The position numbers and the translations under genes were made by a program. The notes beneath the pieces were generated by a model. It ran no database searches. It saw nothing but the letters and a program-made list of their open reading frames with translations, and was not told where the DNA came from. A stretch of 64,000 bases of DNA from Gemmatimonadota bacterium (GTDB lineage: Bacteria > Gemmatimonadota > Gemmatimonadetes > Longimicrobiales > Gaopeijiaceae), in assembly GCA_003248075.1 (NCBI GenBank), contig QJYK01000129.1:17179-81178 (forward strand), in the 5' to 3' direction. How positions within the stretch are numbered: position 1 is the first letter of the stretch; the number at the start of each line of letters is the position of its first letter. Shown here in pieces: positions 59,730 through 64,000 of the stretch.

Positions 59730-61088
59730 CTATCGACTCCCTTCAACGACGGCCTCACGCTCGGCGACCAGCCTCGCGAACTCCTCCTCGTCCAGGTAGG
59801 TGACATCGACCCACAGGTGGGCCATCTCGTCCACGGTGCGGTCGCCCCATCCCACCCACTGCTCGGGGTCCGGGTTGTTGGGGTTGGCCGCGGTGTTGTC
59901 GTGCCAGGCCGTGATGACCAGGGTCGTCCCCTTCGGGAGCAGAGGCTGGTGCCCGTCGGCGTAGATGTAGTTGTTGTGCCAGTTCCACTGGAAGTTGTCC
60001 ACCACGCTGAGCAGTTCCTTCCGGCCGTCCGGATAGATCGCCTCCAGCGACATGGCCTTGCCGCGCATGTGCATGTGCGGCTGGAAGTTCTCCAGGCGCG
60101 CCGGAGCCTGGAGGACGTGGTGGTCCTGGGTGACCGCGATGGAGTTGGGCGGGATGTCGATGTCGGACTCGCCGCGCGCATCGAACATGCGCAGCACCGT
60201 GCGGTGCTGCGGCACATAGCCGCGGGGATAGAACCAGATGCCGAGCTCGACCTGGTTGTCCCGGACCTCCTCACCGACGGCGTGCATGTGGACCTCCCAG
60301 CGCACCTTCGCGCCGGGGAGCATCAGCTTGCCCGCGTCCTCGGGGAAGATCTCACCCGTCTTGCCCACGGCCCATTCCATGAACAGGCCGGCGTTCGTCT
60401 GGACCTCCTGCGCGCTGGAGGCCAGCCCGGTCAGGCCCCGCTCGTCCTGCTCGAGGAAGGTGAGCACGTGGTGGATGATGCGTCGACCTTCCGGGAAGGA
60501 CGGCTTGATCTCGATCGCCCTCACCCAGCGCTCCTCGGTGAGCCCGGTCTCCACGAGGGGCCTGAACCACTTGTCCTGCGTCTTCGCGGGCAGCGTATAC
60601 GGATCCGACCGGACCACCAGGTCGGGTGACCCGAACCGCTCCTCGAACTGCCACTTCGAGAAGTCGGGATAGACGCGGGGCGGGGGAAGGTCGGCCTCAT
60701 CGCCGAAGGCCATGCCCTCTTCGATCCAGGTGAGCATCGTCTCGAGCTGGTCATCGGACAGCCCGCGGTCGTTCTTGAAGCTCTGGATGCCGACCGTCCG
60801 GTTGATGTGCCAGGGCGGCATGATGCGCCGCTCGACGCGGGAGCGGATCTGACGCGCCCGCTTCACCACCTCGTCGTAGCTGGTGAGGGCGAAGGGTGCG
60901 ATGGAGTTGGGCATGTGGCACTCCTGGCACTTCTCCTGGACGATCGGTGCCACGTCCCGCGCCCAGGTGATCCCGCTGGGTCCCGGCGCGTGCGCCGCCG
61001 GTCCGGACTGCCGCGCCGCGGCCGAAGCCGGCAGCGCCAGGAGCGTCACGGCCGCGAGTCTCGCCAGCCTTTCGTGTGCAGACGACAT
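59730..61088 (-). CDS. Cytochrome c / copper type II monooxygenase-like fusion
   Basis: This is a 452-residue periplasmic protein (signal peptide to ALPASAAARQ). An N-terminal cytochrome c-like domain has CQECH at 54-58, followed by MPNSIAPFALTSYDEVVKRA and RIMPPWH, which can supply a Met ligand. The C-terminal two-thirds resemble the copper type II, ascorbate-dependent monooxygenase (PHM/DBH) fold: RIIHHVLTFL, EVHMHAVGEE, QPHMHMRGKAM and NWHNNYIYADG. Several HxH metal-like pairs are present. The heme may feed electrons to the copper domain. The substrate is unknown. It starts 17 bases after the upstream gene. Confidence 0.8.
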   Translation of the reverse strand: MSSAHERLARLAAVTLLALPASAAARQSGPAAHAPGPSGITWARDVAPIVQEKCQECHMPNSIAPFALTSYDEVVKRARQIRSRVERRIMPPWHINRTVGIQSFKNDRGLSDDQLETMLTWIEEGMAFGDEADLPPPRVYPDFSKWQFEERFGSPDLVVRSDPYTLPAKTQDKWFRPLVETGLTEERWVRAIEIKPSFPEGRRIIHHVLTFLEQDERGLTGLASSAQEVQTNAGLFMEWAVGKTGEIFPEDAGKLMLPGAKVRWEVHMHAVGEEVRDNQVELGIWFYPRGYVPQHRTVLRMFDARGESDIDIPPNSIAVTQDHHVLQAPARLENFQPHMHMRGKAMSLEAIYPDGRKELLSVVDNFQWNWHNNYIYADGHQPLLPKGTTLVITAWHDNTAANPNNPDPEQWVGWGDRTVDEMAHLWVDVTYLDEEEFARLVAEREAVVEGSR

Positions 61089-61104
61089 GTAGCCCTCCGT
61101 CAGG

Positions 61105-61950
61105 TCACCTCGTGATGCGCACTCTCACGTACCCGTTGGTCCAGCAGCACTGCGCGTGGCCGGCGCCCGACACGCCCGATGCGTCGTTCGCGAGCACGCG
61201 CAGCACATAGTCTCCCGGCGCGTCGAAGGTGGCCTGGGTGGTCATCTCACCGCCCGAGACCTCGACGGTGCCGGTAGCCTCGCTGAACGTCACCGTCCCC
61301 GGGCCCTGGTGCTTCCGCCAGGTCAGGGTCACGGGCACGTCCCTCCGGCCCGCCGACGCCACGCTGTTGTCCGGACGCCCGTCGTCTTCGGCCCATACCT
61401 CGAGGGCCACCGGGACGCCCACCTGGCCGTGGAGGACCTGGGGGCTCGTCACCCCGAGGGGCCCGGCGCCGGACGCCTCGCCGAAGCGCAGCGTCGGCGG
61501 CGTGTTCCCCGACCCCGCCTCGCCGGCCAGCGCGTCGATCTCCCACTCGGTCTTCAGGTGCCCCGGGACGCGCAGCTCCTCACCGTTGGCCTCGATGGTC
61601 CAGTAGACCTTCGCGCCGGCCGGGAAGTCGGCCGGCACCACCACGCCGAACACGCCCCAGTGCCGGCGCGGCTCGAACAGATCGGGCTGCGCGCCGTCGT
61701 ACTCTTCGGGCTCGATGTGGTTACGCGGCCCCCGCGGGACGCTGATGGTCTCGTCGGCGTTCCGGTTGAAGTAGCCGAAGGAGATCGTGTAGGTCCCGTC
61801 GGCATTGCGGTACCACCCCTCGAAGGCGGGCGTCACGCTCTGGCGCGCACCGCGCACCGGCGCGAGGGGGAGCACTTGCGCCGACGCGGACGGCGGTACG
61901 GCCCCGACGAGGATCGCGAGCGCGCGGACAGCGAGGGTCCGTGGTCGCAT
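61105..61950 (-). CDS. Secreted Ig/PKD-like beta protein
   Basis: This is a 281-residue secreted protein (signal peptide VRALAILVGAVPPSASAQ); ATG 61950 follows AGGAGG. Two beta regions: a first with TYTISFGYFNRNADETISVP and DFPAGAKVYWTIEANGEEL, and a second Ig/PKD-like with LEVWAEDDGRPDNS and GDYVLRVLANDAS. It ends AQCCWTNGYVRVRITR with a Cys pair. First gene of the unit with the copper-monooxygenase-like fusion and the BNR protein; a promoter with an inverted repeat lies at 62109. Confidence 0.65.
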   Translation of the reverse strand: MRPRTLAVRALAILVGAVPPSASAQVLPLAPVRGARQSVTPAFEGWYRNADGTYTISFGYFNRNADETISVPRGPRNHIEPEEYDGAQPDLFEPRRHWGVFGVVVPADFPAGAKVYWTIEANGEELRVPGHLKTEWEIDALAGEAGSGNTPPTLRFGEASGAGPLGVTSPQVLHGQVGVPVALEVWAEDDGRPDNSVASAGRRDVPVTLTWRKHQGPGTVTFSEATGTVEVSGGEMTTQATFDAPGDYVLRVLANDASGVSGAGHAQCCWTNGYVRVRITR

Positions 61951-62108
61951 GGGCAGCCTCCTGTGGTCTTCGCGAGGATACGTCCGGGCGGCCCCCCGAC
62001 GCCAGCCCGAGGGGTCGAGACGGAAAGACGGCGCGCAACGGTGTCGACCCGGGGTCGGGCGTCCGCGCGGCCTTTCCTCCGCACGACGACTTGCATCTGA
62101 GGATGGGG

Positions 62109-62137
62109 CATATATCTCCAACAGTGGATATACTCAA
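62109..62137 (-). promoter_or_regulatory. Sigma70-type promoter with internal inverted repeat
   Basis: On the minus strand TTGAGT (62137-62132) and TATATG (62114-62109) are 17 bp apart, the ideal -35/-10 spacing. The spacer and boxes include an imperfect dyad (TATATC-T-CCA ... TGG-ATATA) that could be an operator. The transcript would lead to ATG 61950. Confidence 0.5.
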
Positions 62138-62424
62138 TCGCGAAGGTGTAGTGTGCCTAGCAAGGATGACACCAGGAGGCAGGACAGCCCGAGCACCAGC
62201 TGGCACAGACCCCACACGGCGAACATGAAGAGGAAGGCCGAGGCCGCGGCTCCGCCGAACGTGTCGACCGGTATACCATCAGCGGTCGTCGCCACCTCCG
62301 GTGCGTTGATCATGACGTTCGTGCCCATGGGCACCTTGAGCAGCATCAACGCAAACAGCCACAGTCCAAGCCGACGGCCGCCGTAGCGGTTGTCGGCGAC
62401 GCGCGGAACGAGGTCTGCAAGCAC
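62134..62424 (-). CDS. Small two-helix membrane protein
   Basis: This is a 96-residue protein. GTG 62424 follows AGGAGG. Hydrophobic stretches: RLGLWLFALMLLKVPMG and ASAFLFMFAVWGLCQLVLG extending to CLLVSSLL. No family recognised. Its stop overlaps the -35 of the downstream promoter. Confidence 0.6.
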   Translation of the reverse strand: MLADLVPRVADNRYGGRRLGLWLFALMLLKVPMGTNVMINAPEVATTADGIPVDTFGGAAASAFLFMFAVWGLCQLVLGLSCLLVSSLLGTLHLRD

Positions 62425-63184
62425 GCTGCCTCCTACGCGTCAGATGGTTCCATCGCGGCGCGTGCCGTCCCTTCTTCTCTTATCGGCGCAACGATGAACA
62501 TCGGGTAGATCGTACCTGGCGCGACGATGTAGAGATCGGTCCACTTCTGAGGCGTGAGCCGTCGCCTGCCCCTGGTACCTCTCAGGCCTCGGAAGTCGCG
62601 TGGCCGCCAGGATGTTACCGTTGGGCGTCGGCCGAGCGCCAGCGCCCGGCGCCCGACTACTCCAGGCACGGGCTGGGCAGCGTCGCTCCGGCCAGCCGGT
62701 CGACCCATCTGCCGCGCGACCTCTGCTGATGGTCGAGGATGCACGTCGGGTAAATAGCTCCGGCCCATGAACTTGGCTCTTCAAGCTGTGTTTCGACGAG
62801 GCCTGATCGGTCGTCGGCTTCCGCGATCCGTTGGTGCAGCGGCTTTCGAGTAACGCATTGTCGACCGAGGTCGAGCACGGACTCGCAGGAGGACGTTGCC
62901 AAAGCCGCTGCGAGGATATTGCTGCCGTGGCCAGCCGCCTGAGCCGGGTGAGGACGCGGCGTAGCCGCCGCCCGTCGCCGGTCTCCAGCCCGTGCGGGGT
63001 CACGTCGTCGCGCCTACCTTGACGCCTCCTGAAGCCGACGCCCACACGCATTGGAGGCGGAGCGCAGGCGGCGCCGCCGTCTTGGTAGCCAGAAGCGGTC
63101 GGACCGAGCCAGCTTGCCTTACGCGCGGTGGAGGAAACGCGTGTTACGTAGGCGGCGGCATCTGTTTCTGGCGGTTGTGACCGA
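62425..63184. other. 760-bp stretch without a clear gene
   Basis: Short overlapping open frames occur on both strands, but none has a convincing start, ribosome site or recognised motif. A minus-strand frame ending at 62433 (MEPSDA) has a plausible tail but an improbable upstream part. It may be a decayed gene or a junction of past rearrangements next to the WYL regulator. Confidence 0.4.
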
Positions 63185-63919
63185 TCAGACCCGCCAAGTG
63201 CGCTGGTCGTCGGCGTTGAGGCCTTCAATGGAGCGGATGATGCGGTGTGGCTGGGGGACGAAGGAAGCGTCTTCCTCCTGAGCGGACTCAAACCGATCAA
63301 GGCGGAACGTTCGTGCTTCCCCGCGCAGGTGGTCGAAGGCGAGCAGATACCAGGCAGGCCAGTTCAAGAGGAGCGCGTGGGGCTCGATGCTTCGTTGGGT
63401 ACGCTGACCATCCTCTCTGCGGTATACGCACGTGACCAAACGTCCATGCAGGAAGGCCGACTGCAACTCCTGCATCGGAGGGCGACTCGGGCTGCCGTAG
63501 GACGAGCGAACCGCTGCTGATGCAGGGGGACCGACGAGGATTCGCTCTCTGAGGGGAGCCATGCGCTTGCGCTGCTCGGGTGGGAACGCATCGACGAGTT
63601 TGGCGCGCGCGGGCCTGAGGCCTGCCGTGAAGAGGGGGAGTCCGAGCTGCTCGGCGACCGCGAGGCTGAGGAGGGCGGCGAGCGCTTCCTCAACCGGCAG
63701 AAGCACCCTGCTCAGGCCCCAGTTCGGGCTGAGCCGAAGGCCGCCTCCCCGGCCGGGGCTGGACTCGACGGGATATCCTCGTTCCCGAAGAGTGGCCAAG
63801 TCGCGGAAGACGCTACGCGCGCTGACGTCCAGGAGCTCCGCCAGATCACGTGCCGTCACGCCAGGCCGATCCCGCAGGATCCGAACGAGCAGGTCGAGTC
63901 GGTCGAGTCGGTTGGGCAT
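63185..63919 (-). CDS. YafY/DeoR-type WYL-domain transcriptional regulator
   Basis: This is a 244-residue regulator. The N-terminal winged helix is RLDLLVRILRDRPGVTARDL followed by LLDVSARSVFRDLATLRERG, as in DeoR/YafY proteins. The C-terminal half holds a WYL domain: HALLLNWPAWYLLAFDHLRG and TFRLDRF. WYL domains sense a ligand, often nucleic acid or nucleotide. ATG 63919. Divergent from a gene starting at 63991; the two share an operator-like palindrome, so it probably controls its neighbour and itself. Confidence 0.9.
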   Translation of the reverse strand: MPNRLDRLDLLVRILRDRPGVTARDLAELLDVSARSVFRDLATLRERGYPVESSPGRGGGLRLSPNWGLSRVLLPVEEALAALLSLAVAEQLGLPLFTAGLRPARAKLVDAFPPEQRKRMAPLRERILVGPPASAAVRSSYGSPSRPPMQELQSAFLHGRLVTCVYRREDGQRTQRSIEPHALLLNWPAWYLLAFDHLRGEARTFRLDRFESAQEEDASFVPQPHRIIRSIEGLNADDQRTWRV

Positions 63920-63929
63920 GAGAAGAAAG

Positions 63930-63946
63930 CTGCCAAAAAGTGGCAG
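63930..63946. promoter_or_regulatory. Operator-like inverted repeat CTGCCA-N5-TGGCAG
   Basis: CTGCCA (63930-63935) and TGGCAG (63941-63946) are perfect 6-base inverted arms. The site lies 11 bp before the WYL gene start and 45 bp before ATG 63991, a usual place for a repressor/activator site shared by two divergent genes. Confidence 0.55.
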
Positions 63947-63990
63947 TATATCAGATAGCCTTGAGATGCACTTTTCTCAAGGAGGTAGGG

Positions 63991-64000
63991 ATGGTCATCG
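63991..64000 (+). CDS. 5' end of a gene divergent from the WYL regulator
   Basis: ATG 63991 follows a near-perfect ribosome site AAGGAGG with six bases between. Only the first three codons (MVI) are in the window. The identity cannot be known; a target of the WYL regulator is likely by position. Confidence 0.45.

Noticed and set aside
1..64000. tRNA, rRNA and CRISPR features
   Set aside because: I looked for conserved tRNA loop patterns, rRNA segments and regularly spaced repeats and found none that stood up.

Overview
The window is high-GC bacterial chromosomal DNA. It is dense in coding sequence and has many genes joined by 4-base GTGA/ATGA overlaps. Secreted peptidases, lipoproteins, c-type cytochromes, a TonB-plug/carboxypeptidase-regulatory protein, a DUF5107-TPR protein and a DUF5117-type metalloprotease point to a Gram-negative soil or sediment lineage. 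Gemmatimonadota is my best guess from gene families and is inference only. I saw no rRNA, tRNA or CRISPR.

Bases 1-21,709 are a respiratory / electron-transfer region. Module A (1-3403) has a multiheme paired-CXXCH cytochrome cut by the window edge, an NHL beta-propeller, and a divergent hexaheme lipoprotein. Module B (17,075-21,709) repeats the same three parts: an NHL propeller, a tetraheme cytochrome homologous to the one in A, and a decayed, internally deleted copy of the hexaheme gene. It then adds a large outer-membrane beta-barrel. Between the modules lie a Sel1-cytochrome c gene pair, a three-gene minus-strand unit with a diheme cytochrome, and a long plus-strand operon. That operon holds a CcmC-like and a CcmD-like protein, a histidine kinase, an NtrC-type sigma54 activator, a cupredoxin, a Cyc2-like heme-porin fusion and an STT3/PglB-like oligosaccharyltransferase. 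Sigma54 (-24/-12) promoter matches precede five transcription units here, together with recurring GTGTGA/TCACAC boxes. The simplest reading is that the linked NtrC-type regulator drives a cytochrome regulon and its own operon.

At 21,711-22,189 a 479-bp internally deleted IS481-type element abuts the stop codon of the barrel gene. Bases 22,237-31,679 hold secreted hydrolases: a D-aminoacylase, a GH123-like glycosidase coupled to a DUF5107-TPR protein, and a divergent M19 dipeptidase. Next come a CopB-type copper ATPase, an exported HpcH/HpaI-like protein, cytochrome bd oxidase (cydAB), an Lnb/DUF4105 protein and a CcdC-like protein.

Bases 38,800-56,800 are mixed chromosomal genes: a zinc metalloprotease, creatininase, argininosuccinate synthase, an APC permease, an MFS exporter, a TPR protein, a penicillin acylase, a c'-like cytochrome and several unknown lipoproteins and membrane proteins. 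Bases 56,955-62,424 hold a minus-strand cluster that includes a cytochrome c-copper monooxygenase-like fusion. The right end has a roughly 760-bp stretch without a clear gene, then a WYL regulator divergent from a gene that starts at the last bases of the window.
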